Shown piece by piece: positions 45,701 through 54,179 of a stretch of DNA of 64,000 nucleotides. The DNA is taken from NCBI GenBank assembly GCA_016716505.1, contig JADJWF010000003.1, forward strand, positions 124,001 through 188,000, given 5' to 3'. The translations under genes and the position numbers were made by a program. The stretch is from Verrucomicrobiota bacterium (GTDB taxonomy: Bacteria > Verrucomicrobiota > Verrucomicrobiia > Limisphaerales > J093). The notes under the pieces are model-generated. The model was not told the DNA's origin. It worked only from the letters and a program-made list of their open reading frames with translations, and did not search any database. Position 1 is the stretch's first letter. Each line of letters opens with the position of its first letter.

Positions 45701-46251
45701 TCCGTGATTTTGATGCCACGCACCAGTTCCATCACGAAGAACGGCCGGCCGGCTGCCGTGGTGCCGGCATCGAAGACCCTCGCGATATTCGGATGATCCA
45801 TCAGCGCGAGCGCCTGGCGTTCCTGTTCAAAACGCGCGATGACCGACCGGGTGTCGGTGCCGGGCCGAAGAACCTTGAGCGCCACCTGCCTTCGCAAGGG
45901 CGACTGTTGCTCGGCCAGATAGACCACTCCGCCACCGCCTTCGCCAATTTCCTGCAGCAGGCGGTAGGGGCCCAACTGATCGCCCGGTTGCTCCGCCAAC
46001 ACGGAGTCCGGCCGGTTTGCGGTTTCGGCCGCGGGCCCGCTGGCGCGAGCAGTGCGCAGGGCGGGTGATTCGAGGAATTCGTCTCGATCGTGATGGGCAA
46101 GGAGTGATGCCACGGAGTCGCGGAGAGCCGGATCGGAGGCACCAAGTTGGTTGAGGTAATCAGCCCGGGCTTTCGGATCATCGAGCTCGAGCGCCGCCAG
46201 AAACACCTCGCGTTCGCTGGCGGATTCGACATTTGGAGTGGCGGGGCTCAT
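42760..46251 (-). CDS. Membrane Ser/Thr protein kinase with WD40 propeller
   Basis: This 1163-aa PknB-type kinase has an N-terminal about 90-residue region, then a kinase domain (about 95-400). The Gly loop GEGGGGVVY is at 103-111, Lys126 is in VALKVL, Asp219 in HRDIKPSN and Asp240 in DFG. After a predicted membrane span (about 417-440) and a coiled, charged linker, a WD40 beta-propeller fills the rest. Blades include LEGHRNWIGALAFSPDGATL and LRGHQLEVWSLSWLDNGRRL. Its ATG overlaps the TGA of the sigma factor gene as ATGA, so translation is coupled. Such pairs are frequent in Planctomycetota and Verrucomicrobiota and may control a transcriptional response. Confidence 0.93.
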   Translation of the reverse strand: MSPATPNVESASEREVFLAALELDDPKARADYLNQLGASDPALRDSVASLLAHHDRDEFLESPALRTARASGPAAETANRPDSVLAEQPGDQLGPYRLLQEIGEGGGGVVYLAEQQSPLRRQVALKVLRPGTDTRSVIARFEQERQALALMDHPNIARVFDAGTTAAGRPFFVMELVRGIKITEFADAENLTPRERIELLIPVCHAVQHAHQKGVIHRDIKPSNILVTLHDGVAIPKVIDFGIAKAVGSPLTDKTLFTDFRIFLGTPAYTSPEQADLNSVDVDTRTDIYSLGVLLYELLTGTTPFDPRQLAASGFDELRRTIRETEPDRPSTRLRALPNATVSTAAQRRQTEPARLIGLMRGDLDWIVMKCLEKDRNRRYDSAAALAADLQRYLDNEPVLARPPSRAYRFGRFVRRHRGAFVGGVAVALAMFAGILASSWQAYRAKQAEQEQARLRVLAEQARAAEAELRTAAQAQELSARRRAYAADINLLQQALDVRNFGRARRLLDSQRPLPGQEDLRGWEWRYLWQLCRSEAEFTLCQRSNEVHSLAASADGRFLTAAETDGGVSIWDLARRRPVLERPTGTGRTLITSSPTAAVFAFTESDYGGPAGLARRIRVWDTHGQRLLADLRLQAPCLSLRFSPDGADLVTLTADGVIARHPITGGDARGIARIPLRPGDGRTATLSPDLRLVAYNRDGNRIAVADAATGLELWNAEATRERLTAVTFAPDGSRLATGAGFTESDIRLWDVAAGLEVARLEGHRNWIGALAFSPDGATLASASADQTIALWDVTGAAQPSASDVVHGLTPVLQPKRVLRGHQLEVWSLSWLDNGRRLASGAKDGTVLVWDLTQPAGNRPNMVVPGAFMAWAFDGDRPALLTLDRNGTVARWSGEELQHSTILVEGVPNLFFPRFSGSGRHLAGGTSEGAIRIWSLAHGDALPELKHSDGPVAPIAFLPQSDRLLTQRWMQPEFHVWDVATGQRLQTWRITTSPGPFVSRAAAVTEAWLALLNEDGTGHLLNLKTGRVTELCLALKQLVAAALSPNGTLLAAVSRFGVGGLWEIPSGTRAATYSGVLQAMVSATFSPSGQRLAIGSDGAEAITLWDLAGHQELLTLAGDGAGFAACAFSSDGSLLAAGNRDGRLHVWRAPTWEEIRRAESAAAR

Positions 46252-46889
46252 GGGAGGCCGCCGGTTGCCGACGGGGAAGGGGGAGATTCCGGAGCCGGGC
46301 CGGGGGCGTGGCCATTCCGCGCCCCCGGGTGCCTCCGTTCCGCCTGGAGGTGTCGCCGGAGCCAGGCTTTGGCGTAAGTCCAGAGGCGCTCAGCCGAGCG
46401 GACGGATTGGCCAAGCGCTACGGCGCACTCCTCCATCGAGAGCCCGACGAAATACCGTAGCTTGACCAGTTCGGCGGCCTGCGGGTCCTGTCGGCCGAGG
46501 AGTTCCACCGCTTCGTCCACCGCGAGGATCTCGTCCGCAGGTGCCGCCAGGATGAGATCGCCCTCCTGCAACTCCACCTGTTCCGCCGCGGCGCCACGTT
46601 TCGCCGTTTGTTTTCGTCGTGCCGCATCCACCAGGACCCGCCGCATGGCTTGCGCGGCGACGGAGAAGAAATGCTGCCGGTTTTGGAAGCGCCCGGGATG
46701 CGCGTGGATGAGTCGCAGCCAGGCTTCGTGAACCAGCGCCGTGGGCTGCAGCGTGAAAGCCTTGGATTCCCGCTTCAGCGCGCCGGTCGCGAGTTGGCGC
46801 AACTCGGCGTACACGAGCGGGAGCAATTCCTCCGCGGCGCGAGCGCCTTCTTCGGGCAGGGCCTGGAGAATCCGCGTCACATCACTCAC
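46248..46889 (-). CDS. ECF RNA polymerase sigma factor
   Basis: This 213-aa protein is of the Sigma70_ECF (PF07638-like) group. Region 2 has AEELLPLVYAELRQLATGAL and TLQPTALVHEAWLRLI. Region 4 has the LVKLRYFVGLSMEECAVALG helix-turn-helix. The kinase it overlaps could regulate it, since ECFs of this group are often paired with STKs. I prefer the GTG start at 46889 (VSDVTRILQALPEEG, with GGCGG upstream) because typical members begin MSDVTRIL. An ATG at 46967 is an alternative start. The stop overlaps the kinase start. Confidence 0.88.
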   Translation of the reverse strand: MSDVTRILQALPEEGARAAEELLPLVYAELRQLATGALKRESKAFTLQPTALVHEAWLRLIHAHPGRFQNRQHFFSVAAQAMRRVLVDAARRKQTAKRGAAAEQVELQEGDLILAAPADEILAVDEAVELLGRQDPQAAELVKLRYFVGLSMEECAVALGQSVRSAERLWTYAKAWLRRHLQAERRHPGARNGHAPGPAPESPPSPSATGGLP

Positions 46890-47631
46890 ACCGCCATAGA
46901 CAGCAGCCAGAAAGCCAAAGTTACGCGGAGAGCCTGATTGCCAACAGGTTCCACGGCGATTGGTCATGGCCCCGTGAAATCGCCACCCGACGTCTGACCA
47001 TTCCAAGGTCCATTATTGGCGGATTCGTCCGGCGGATTACGCCATGACTTGAATGGTAGGACCGCGTGGTACCCGGAGCGGATCCAAGGTTCGCTGGGTG
47101 CCGGTCTCCAAAGCGGCCACGCGGGAAAGCGGTTGTAGAGGGGAGATCGCGTCCCTGCGCGGTCTCCCCTCGGGTTTTTTGCCCCCTTCTACCCTCGCGA
47201 CGCTCTCCAGCGAGGGTTCCCCAGAAATGATCGGTTCAATTTGGCGGAAATTGCCGCCAGTTCCCGCTTCCTTCTATTGAGAACCGCGATTGCGCCTGCT
47301 CTCGGTGCCGGGTTCCTGTGGAAAAACGCGGGCTGCTCAGGCACCGGAGCGGTGAAAACCCCGCGCAAGCTTTGCGCGGAACGCAGTCGCGTGGGGCTGG
47401 CGCGGTTCGCCAACCCGGCGACTCCCGGCCGCTGCGCCTCTGCGGGTGAGCGTGGCGGATGGGGGCGGCCGTCAGCCGGAATCGGGACACGCATCGGCAT
47501 GGCGGTCGCGGGGGGGCATCCAGCCGGTCGCTGGGTGCCGCCCCCGCATCGTTCATCTGCGGTTAATCCGCCTGCAATCGAGCGCAGGTGATGACTGGAT
47601 GGCGAGGTTTGGTATCACGAGATTTTGACCT
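46890..47631. other. Intergenic 742 bp with an orphan terminator
   Basis: No gene is supported. It separates the leftward sigma-kinase pair from the rightward AraC gene and should hold both promoters. Notable structures are the hairpin and T-run at 47138-47177, a 7-bp hairpin at 47192-47216 (CCCTCGC/GCGAGGG), and an 8-bp hairpin at 47360-47378 (CCGCGCAA/TTGCGCGG). Candidate frames here are GC-rich shadows. Confidence 0.5.
47138..47181 (+). terminator. Orphan Rho-independent terminator
   Basis: A perfect 9-bp stem (GAGGGGAGA at 47138-47146, TCTCCCCTC at 47163-47171) has a 16-nt loop and is followed by GGGTTTTTTG. On this strand no gene ends just upstream, so it may end a small RNA or an attenuated leader. 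The nearest downstream gene on the + strand is AraC at 47632. Confidence 0.6.
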
Positions 47632-48627
47632 ATGGAGCTTCGAACGTCCGAGCTGTTGAGAGCAGAAACCAGCGCGTCAGAGACCGAGCCTTCGCCGGCC
47701 CCGGTTGCTGGTGGCGCTGGACCGGCCGTTCAGCGGCACGTGCTGATCGAAATGGCCACGGGCCGGAGCCGGCCGGCTATCGCCGCACCGCCAACTTTCT
47801 CCAGTGCCGGAGGTCCTTGGACGGACATTCTGATCGAACAACATTGCGCCGGTGGCTTTTACGAGAATCCGGGCCTCGCCAACCCGTCGCACTTGGTGGC
47901 CGTGATTCAGGGGCGGCCGATCAGCATTGAATGGGGGCTGGCGGGTTTTTCGCGCCATGTGCTGTTACGACCCGGGCAGGCGGTTTTCATTCCTGCCATG
48001 CTGCCGCATTTCGTCCGTACCCAGGATGTGGGTCAGTTTGTGGCCGTCGCGATCAGCCCCAGGGCGGTACGCCGGGTGGCGCACGAGGTGGTTTCAGACC
48101 CGGGCCGCATCGAATGGGAAGCGGCGCTGCCCCTCGATGATCCTTTGCTCAGTTCGATCGTGTCCTCCCTCTTTGACGACGCGGTGGGCGGTTACCGGGC
48201 CGGGGCTGGTTACGCGGCCGCGCTCATACATGCGTTGTCAGCGCACCTGTTGAGCCGTTTCACCGTCAATTCGCCTTCCCCCGACCTCAAGCCCGGGACC
48301 GGACTGGCTCGGGCGCAGTTGCGTCGCGCGCTCGATTACATCCAGGTCAACCTCGCTGGGGAAGTCTCCCTTGACGACCTCGCGCGCGAGGCGGGACTCA
48401 GTCGGTTTCATTTTGCCCGCATGTTCAAGCGCAGCACGGGTGTTTCCCCCCACCAATACGTGCTGCAGTGCCGGCTGGAACGCGCGCGCGAGTTGCTGCT
48501 GGCGGGAAACGAGACCATCGCCGAAATCGCCGCACAAACCGGCTTTTACGATCAGAGCCATCTGGTCGCCCAGTTCAAGCGGGCGTTTGGCACCACTCCG
48601 CGGGGCTTTCGCCGGCACGGTGCTTGA
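47632..48627 (+). CDS. AraC family transcriptional regulator
   Basis: This 331-aa protein has an N-terminal cupin-like sensing half (about 60-170), containing HLVAVIQGRPISIEW and the FIPAMLPHFVRTQD beta strands. The C-terminal double helix-turn-helix has VSLDDLAREAGLSRFHFARM and IAEIAAQTGFYDQSHLVAQF, ending in the AraC signature FKRAFGTTPRGFRR. It probably binds an effector, often a sugar or aromatic, and controls nearby or distant genes. The large exported carbohydrate-binding-type protein gene downstream (412 bp, same strand) is a candidate target, though untested. Confidence 0.9.
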   Translation: MELRTSELLRAETSASETEPSPAPVAGGAGPAVQRHVLIEMATGRSRPAIAAPPTFSSAGGPWTDILIEQHCAGGFYENPGLANPSHLVAVIQGRPISIEWGLAGFSRHVLLRPGQAVFIPAMLPHFVRTQDVGQFVAVAISPRAVRRVAHEVVSDPGRIEWEAALPLDDPLLSSIVSSLFDDAVGGYRAGAGYAAALIHALSAHLLSRFTVNSPSPDLKPGTGLARAQLRRALDYIQVNLAGEVSLDDLAREAGLSRFHFARMFKRSTGVSPHQYVLQCRLERARELLLAGNETIAEIAAQTGFYDQSHLVAQFKRAFGTTPRGFRRHGA

Positions 48628-49038
48628 ACGTCGCTGCCGGGCCACGCGGACTGCCCGGCCCGATTGACCTGACCGGGAATGGCCGGCGTCTTCTTGGAGA
48701 ATCACTCTCCCCGGAGTCTCATTGTCCACCGAGCGGTGACCCACGTTGACCGTCGTCCGACCGGCTGGCGAAGGATTTTCGCAAGCATTTCACCAACTCC
48801 CCTCAAATCTCCAAGCGGGGCGCACGATAACGCGCGAAACTTTTCTTGATGAAGCCCGCAGTCGGTTTTCGGCAACACCCTCCTTCCGAATGGTACCGGA
48901 TTATCCAAGCGGATCGCTCGGTGTCCGTTCTGGGCGAGGGCGGCCGGTCTGGTTGCAAGCATCATCCTGGTGACGCGCCAGCGTAAGCGTCGCGGTTCTG
49001 GCCAGAACCAAAGTCGGTAGAAACTCAGTTAAACACCT
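48628..49038. other. Intergenic 411 bp upstream of the large exported protein gene
   Basis: No gene is supported. It should hold the promoter of the 49039 gene and includes a perfect 16-bp palindrome just before the start codon (listed separately). I see no strong sigma-70-type hexamer pair. Confidence 0.5.
48994..49009. promoter_or_regulatory. Perfect 16-bp palindrome, operator candidate
   Basis: GGTTCTGGCCAGAACC is its own reverse complement and lies 29 bp before the ATG of the 1342-aa exported protein gene. It could be an operator (the upstream gene is an AraC regulator, though AraC sites are usually direct repeats) or a short hairpin near the ribosome-binding region. Confidence 0.35.
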
Positions 49039-52000
49039 ATGCGAACAAAACATTCACGGTCGTTCGCTGGACTCGGTGCCTTGGTCGCCACGTGTGCGTC
49101 GGCCCTCGCGGGCTCGGCCACGTACGACTTCACCACCGATCCGGCCAACGACCCGAACTTCGTCATCGGGAGCAACGTCTCCTGGACGGATCCGGTGACC
49201 GGTGACGTGCTCGAACTCTACGAAGACCGCAACGGCGACGGTCGGGGCGAGGGCGGCAATCCCGGCGGTTATCTCGCCATCACCCGCTCGTCCAACAGTC
49301 AGTACACCCAGATGCTGTTCCCGGACTTCGACGCAGGGTTGGTCGTGAAGGCCTTTACCTTCGAATGCGACATCCGCGCGGGCAATGCCACGGGGAATGC
49401 GGGCCGTCCCGCCGACGGTTTCAGCATCAACTACGCCCGGGCCAACGACCCGGCGGTGATCTGGCTGCAGAACAACCCGGGCTCCAGTGACACCAGCGGG
49501 TTTGCCATCCCGGGCGCGCCCGAGGGCGGCACGACCACGGGGCTTTCGATCTGCTTCGACACGTGGTCGGGCAACACCTACCCCAGTGGGGAGGCGGACA
49601 TCGAGGGCATCATCGTGCGCGTGGACAATCAGACGGTGCTGCGCCACCCGATGCCCACCCGCAACGGTGCGTGCGATGACGTGACGAGCTTGCAAACCGG
49701 CCCGTATGACGAGGCTTCCGGCGGCGACTACAAAGGGCTGTGCTGGCAGAAGCTGAAGGTGCAGCTCAAGGACGACGGGACGCTGACGGTGGAGTACAAG
49801 GGGGCCACGCTGTTGAACAACGTGCCCATTGCGTACGCGCCGAGTCCGGGGCGCATCCTGCTGGCGGGTCGCACAGGCGGGGCGAATCAGAACAATCACA
49901 TTGACAACCTGATCATCACGACCGTGCCGGCCAATGAGGTCATCATCGGCAACGCGACGGGGACGCCGGTCGGGTTCGATGTGGGCTTGATTGATTCGGG
50001 TCAGGCAGTTGCTGATCTGAATACGGTGGAACTGACCTTCAACGGTGCGCCGGTAACGCCGACCCGCAAGGTGAAGGACGGCATCAATTCCACGATTTCC
50101 TACTGGAACCTCCCGCAGCCGCTGGTCCCCGGCTCGACGCACCAGGTGGGCATCAGCGTGCGGGACACCCGCGGGACGCCCGTGACGGCGACGCGGACCT
50201 TCACGGTCCCGGAGTATGCGACCCTGCCGCCGGAGTGGGCAGTGAGCGGTGTGAATACCAGCCAGCGGGGTTTCAACGTGAAAGTGCATCAGACCGCCGC
50301 GCGCGGGCAGGAGAACACGGTGGCCCGGGCGGAGCAGCAACTGCAGGGGCTGCGCGGGGCGAACGTGGCGGACCTGACCGGATTCGCCGGCGGGGTGTAT
50401 GCCGAGAACGACGTGATCAACTACAGCCAGAACGGCGCGTTCACGTTTGATCCGGAGCCAAACGGCGCGTTCCAGCAGAACAACGGATCGCCGGACGCCC
50501 TGATCCCGGGCATCCCCAGCGCGACGGAGTTCAACGACGACGGGTCGTACTACACGGACAACATTGCGGCGGAGATCACCACGTACCTGCATTTCCCGGA
50601 GGCGGGCGTGTACGAGTTGATCTTCAACAGCGACGACGGATTCCGCACCACCGCGTATGGCGGCGTGGGCGATGTGCTGGCGGCGACGATCGTGGGGCAG
50701 GCGGACGTGGGCCGTGGCGCGGCGGACACGGTGAGCACCGTGTACGTGCCGCAGGCGGGCTACTACCCGATGCGCACGGTGTGGTTCGAAGGGGGCGGCG
50801 GAGCCAACCTCGAGTGGTCGGGCCGGCAGGTGTTGCCGACGGCCACGACGCGGCAGTTGCTCAACTCGGCGGCGGCGGACTCGATCAAGGCGTACCGGTC
50901 GCGGACGGGTCGGGGGCCGGCGGTGGTGAGCTTCACGCATCCGTTCCGGACCTCGGGCAATCCGTACCTGTCCACGATCTCGCTGATCGCGAAGATCGAG
51001 GATGGGGACACGGCGGTGGATCAGGCCTCGATTCGGATGCTGCTCAACGGGGCGGCGGTGCCGGCGACGCCGAGCAAGTCGGGGACAACCACCACGGTGC
51101 AGTACGTCCCGCCGGCGCCATTGCCGGTGGGCAACCACGAGTTGAAGGTGCAGTTCACGGCGGGCGCGCAGACCTATGAGGGGATGACGACCTTCTCGGT
51201 GACGGGCGTGGCGGTGCCGCCGTCGCTGGCGCTGCCGGCGGGCGCGGTCAACACGGCGAACGTCGGGTTCCTGGTGAAGACCGTGCAGAACGCGCAGTAT
51301 CAGGACTATGGCGACCGGGCCAACGACACCTACGCGGCCGAGGCGCAGATCAACGGCCTGCTGGGGCTGCCGAACACGGCGGACCTGAGCCAGTTCACGG
51401 GGCCGGGCAACCGGTACGTCGAGACCGGCGTGGTCAACTACAACCAGAACAACTCGGGTTTCCCGGGCGATCCGGCCAGCTCCGGGTACTTCACGTCAGC
51501 CAACGAGCCGTTCCTGCCGGACGAGAACATTCCGGGCATTCCGGGCGTTCACACGGTGGGCAGCGGGTTCCCGCCCTCGACGGGCTACGGGGACAACGGC
51601 ACGGATAGCTTTTCGTGCGAGTTCCTGACGGTGCTGCAACTGCCGGCGGGGCTGATCACAATGAACGTGAACAGCGACGACGGGTTCATCGCCATGATCG
51701 GCAACCCGGCCGAATGGGGCACGCTGCCGGTGGTGGTGGGTGAATTCAGCGGCGGGCGCGGCAACGACGTGAACTTCGACTCGGGCACGACGTTCTCCTT
51801 CGTGATCCAGCAGGCGGGGCTGTATCCGTTCCGGCTGTTGTGGTACGAGGGCGGGGGCGGGGCGAACGTCGAGTGGAGTTCACGTGGGCGGGATCCGCAG
51901 ACCGGGTACAGCCTGGCGGCGCGCTCGAACGCGATCCTGATCAATGACGTGGGAACGCCGGGGCACATCAAGGCGTACCGGTATCCGATCGGTCACGCCG

Positions 52001-53067
52001 GGGCGCCGTACGTCAAGGCGTTTGCGCCGGGACGGGATTGGACCTCGGCGGGGAGCCAGGCCCGGGCGGGCAGCGACGCGAAAGTGATGCTGCACGTGGC
52101 CAAGGGCGCGGCGGACCTGAGCGCGGTGGCGGTGAGCATGACGGTGGACGGCGTGGCGGTGACGCCGACGGTCACGCGGCCGGACGGCGATCTGCTCGTC
52201 GAGTACCAGCCGGCGACACCGTGGGCGGACGGGTTGCACACCGCGGCGATCACGTATGGGGATCGCACGGTGAGCTGGTCGTTCCGGACCACCGGGGCGA
52301 TGAAGACGCCGACCTTCTTCATTGAGGCGGAGGACTTCGACACGGGCGGCGGGCAGAGCCGGCCGGAGGCCAGCCAGATGCCGTACTTGGGCGGCGCGTA
52401 CGCGGGCCTGACGGCGGTGGCGGGCACCGACTACAGCCGGGGCGATTCGGGCTCCTCGCCGTTGTACCGGCACGGAGTGAATCCGCGGGTGTCCATGGAC
52501 CGCACGGGCGACCGGACGCGGGGCGTGGGTGAAGTGGTGGTGAACTACAAGCTGGGGTGGATTGGCGGCGGGCAGTGGTACAACTACACGCGCGACATTC
52601 CGGCTGGGAAATACAACGTCTATGCGGCGGTGTCGCATGGCGACGTGGGGGCGACCATCGGGGGCACGCTCTCGAAGATGGTGGGCGGCACGGAGACGCC
52701 GCTCGGGGTGTTCAGCGGGCCGGCGCCGGGCGGCTGGGGGAACAACGGGCTGCTGCCGTTGAAGGCGGCGGCCGAAGACACCACACCGCTGGCACTGGAC
52801 CTGGGCGGGACGACGACGCTGCGGTACAACACGAGCAACGGGGACTGGGACTTCATGCTCCTGGTACCGGCAGCGGACGAGGCGGTGCCGCAGTTCACGA
52901 GCATCACGCGGAACGCCAACGGGACCATCACCATTGAGTGGACGGGCGGTGGGACGTTGCAGGCGGCGCCGGCGGTGACAGGGCCGTGGCAGGACGTGAC
53001 CGGGGCGAGCAGTCCGTACACGTTCACGCCAGACCAACCGGCGCTGTTTGGGCGCATTCGGAAGTAG
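49039..53067 (+). CDS. Very large exported carbohydrate-binding-type protein (lectin-like, PA14-like, CBM6-like)
   Basis: This 1342-aa protein has a signal peptide (FAGLGALVATCASALAGS). An N-terminal concanavalin-like region (about 27-290) has TFECDIRAGNATGNAGRPAD and FDTWSGNTYPSGEA. Two related regions with PA14-like traits follow; NSDDGF and RTVWFEGGGGANLEWSG, or the second LLWYEGGGGANVEWSS, mark the two copies. Near 1090-1290 a CBM6-like segment has FIEAEDFDTGG, GGQWYNYTRDIPAGKYNVYA and NGDWDFMLL. The C-terminal module ends ALFGRIRK. It is likely secreted or surface-bound and carbohydrate-binding; no catalytic site is clear. A strong terminator follows. Confidence 0.82.
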   Translation: MRTKHSRSFAGLGALVATCASALAGSATYDFTTDPANDPNFVIGSNVSWTDPVTGDVLELYEDRNGDGRGEGGNPGGYLAITRSSNSQYTQMLFPDFDAGLVVKAFTFECDIRAGNATGNAGRPADGFSINYARANDPAVIWLQNNPGSSDTSGFAIPGAPEGGTTTGLSICFDTWSGNTYPSGEADIEGIIVRVDNQTVLRHPMPTRNGACDDVTSLQTGPYDEASGGDYKGLCWQKLKVQLKDDGTLTVEYKGATLLNNVPIAYAPSPGRILLAGRTGGANQNNHIDNLIITTVPANEVIIGNATGTPVGFDVGLIDSGQAVADLNTVELTFNGAPVTPTRKVKDGINSTISYWNLPQPLVPGSTHQVGISVRDTRGTPVTATRTFTVPEYATLPPEWAVSGVNTSQRGFNVKVHQTAARGQENTVARAEQQLQGLRGANVADLTGFAGGVYAENDVINYSQNGAFTFDPEPNGAFQQNNGSPDALIPGIPSATEFNDDGSYYTDNIAAEITTYLHFPEAGVYELIFNSDDGFRTTAYGGVGDVLAATIVGQADVGRGAADTVSTVYVPQAGYYPMRTVWFEGGGGANLEWSGRQVLPTATTRQLLNSAAADSIKAYRSRTGRGPAVVSFTHPFRTSGNPYLSTISLIAKIEDGDTAVDQASIRMLLNGAAVPATPSKSGTTTTVQYVPPAPLPVGNHELKVQFTAGAQTYEGMTTFSVTGVAVPPSLALPAGAVNTANVGFLVKTVQNAQYQDYGDRANDTYAAEAQINGLLGLPNTADLSQFTGPGNRYVETGVVNYNQNNSGFPGDPASSGYFTSANEPFLPDENIPGIPGVHTVGSGFPPSTGYGDNGTDSFSCEFLTVLQLPAGLITMNVNSDDGFIAMIGNPAEWGTLPVVVGEFSGGRGNDVNFDSGTTFSFVIQQAGLYPFRLLWYEGGGGANVEWSSRGRDPQTGYSLAARSNAILINDVGTPGHIKAYRYPIGHAGAPYVKAFAPGRDWTSAGSQARAGSDAKVMLHVAKGAADLSAVAVSMTVDGVAVTPTVTRPDGDLLVEYQPATPWADGLHTAAITYGDRTVSWSFRTTGAMKTPTFFIEAEDFDTGGGQSRPEASQMPYLGGAYAGLTAVAGTDYSRGDSGSSPLYRHGVNPRVSMDRTGDRTRGVGEVVVNYKLGWIGGGQWYNYTRDIPAGKYNVYAAVSHGDVGATIGGTLSKMVGGTETPLGVFSGPAPGGWGNNGLLPLKAAAEDTTPLALDLGGTTTLRYNTSNGDWDFMLLVPAADEAVPQFTSITRNANGTITIEWTGGGTLQAAPAVTGPWQDVTGASSPYTFTPDQPALFGRIRK

Positions 53068-53100
53068 GTCGGGGGCTGAGATCAGCCTGAAGGAATCACG

Positions 53101-53133
53101 GAGACCGGGCTTCGGCCCGGTCTCTTTTTTTTT
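53101..53133 (+). terminator. Rho-independent terminator
   Basis: A perfect 10-bp stem (GAGACCGGGC/GCCCGGTCTC) with a TTCG tetraloop is followed by nine T. It ends the large exported protein gene at 53067 and insulates the glycosylase gene. Confidence 0.92.
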
Positions 53134-53252
53134 GGGTGCGGGCTCTGCCGGCGTGGCCATGGATTGAAGCGGCAGAGCTTCGTGCGGAGATGTTCCCGGT
53201 GACGGGCGGGGTTTTTCTGTGCGTCGCGGTGCCGGGGTTTTACGCTGGGGCC

Positions 53253-54179
53253 ATGTCGTCCGCTTACCGCAAACTCCTTGACGCAACGATTCATCACCTC
53301 GAAATCCTGCGTGACCAGGGTCACCGCTTTGTCTCGGTGTCGTCAGAGGCCCTGGCCGCCTTGGAAAGTTCGGCGCCACGGGCTGCTTCTTCACGGAAGG
53401 TGCCCGCAGTGTCACAACCCACGCCGGCCACCGGGCTGGCCGACAAGCCACACCAAGAGCAAGAGCGCGTGGCGTCTCACGCCGGACGGCCGCAGGAGCC
53501 GACCGGAACCGCGGACGACGTCCTGGTTGGCTCCCCGCTCAGCGCCGCGGAAAAGGAAGCCGCGATGGCCGCGTTGCGGGCTCGAGTGTTGCCCTGTGTG
53601 AAGTGCGCTCATCTGGCCAGGAGTCGCCGGAATGTGGTGTTCGGCGTTGGGAACGTTCACTCCCCGCTCTTGTTCGTTGGCGAAGCGCCCGGGGCGGACG
53701 AAGACGTCCAAGGCGAGCCGTTCGTGGGCAAGGCGGGTCAACTGCTGACCAAGATCATTCAGACGATGGGCTTGGACCGGGATCGGGTGTACATCGCCAA
53801 CATTTTGAAATGCCGTCCCGACACGCCGGGGCAGACCGCCGGCAATCGCAAACCCACTCCGGTGGAGATGACCACCTGTTTGCCCTTCCTGATCGAGCAG
53901 ATCCGCATCATTCAACCGAAGGTCATCGTTGCGTTGGGCGCCACGGCCGTCGAGGGCCTGTTCGGCAAATGCGACGGGATTACCCGGTTGCGCGGCACAT
54001 GGTTGAATTTCCGCGGGGTCCCGGTCATGCCCACGTATCATCCGGCCTACCTGCTGCGCAATCAGGCGTTGCTCGAAAAACGGAGAGTGTGGGAGGACAT
54101 GCTCCAGGTCATGGAGCGGCTGGGGATGCCGATCTCTGAGAAGCAACGCGGGTTTTTCCTGAAGGCAACGGGAGCCTGA
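53253..54179 (+). CDS. Family 4 uracil-DNA glycosylase (iron-sulfur type)
   Basis: This base-excision repair enzyme removes uracil from DNA. The 308-aa product has a long, low-complexity N-terminal part (residues 1-110), then the catalytic domain. Family-4 motif A is GEAPGADEDVQGEPFVGKAG, near residues 140-160, and motif B HPAYLLRN is near 264. Four cysteines for a [4Fe-4S] cluster are in LPCVKC (about 115 and 118), NILKCRP and TCLPFL. I choose ATG 53253 because the sequence before it is poor; the frame opens at 53136. The upstream terminator supports the start region. Confidence 0.9.
   Translation: MSSAYRKLLDATIHHLEILRDQGHRFVSVSSEALAALESSAPRAASSRKVPAVSQPTPATGLADKPHQEQERVASHAGRPQEPTGTADDVLVGSPLSAAEKEAAMAALRARVLPCVKCAHLARSRRNVVFGVGNVHSPLLFVGEAPGADEDVQGEPFVGKAGQLLTKIIQTMGLDRDRVYIANILKCRPDTPGQTAGNRKPTPVEMTTCLPFLIEQIRIIQPKVIVALGATAVEGLFGKCDGITRLRGTWLNFRGVPVMPTYHPAYLLRNQALLEKRRVWEDMLQVMERLGMPISEKQRGFFLKATGA

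Noticed and set aside
47050..47100. T-box-like bases (ACCGCGTGGTACCC) before the orphan terminator
   Set aside because: The bases do not follow the T-box consensus order, no specifier stem is evident, and no aminoacyl-tRNA synthetase or amino-acid gene follows.
49054..51138. 694-aa - strand frame inside the large exported protein gene
   Set aside because: Arg/His/Val-rich shadow; the + strand frame has a signal peptide and domain landmarks.
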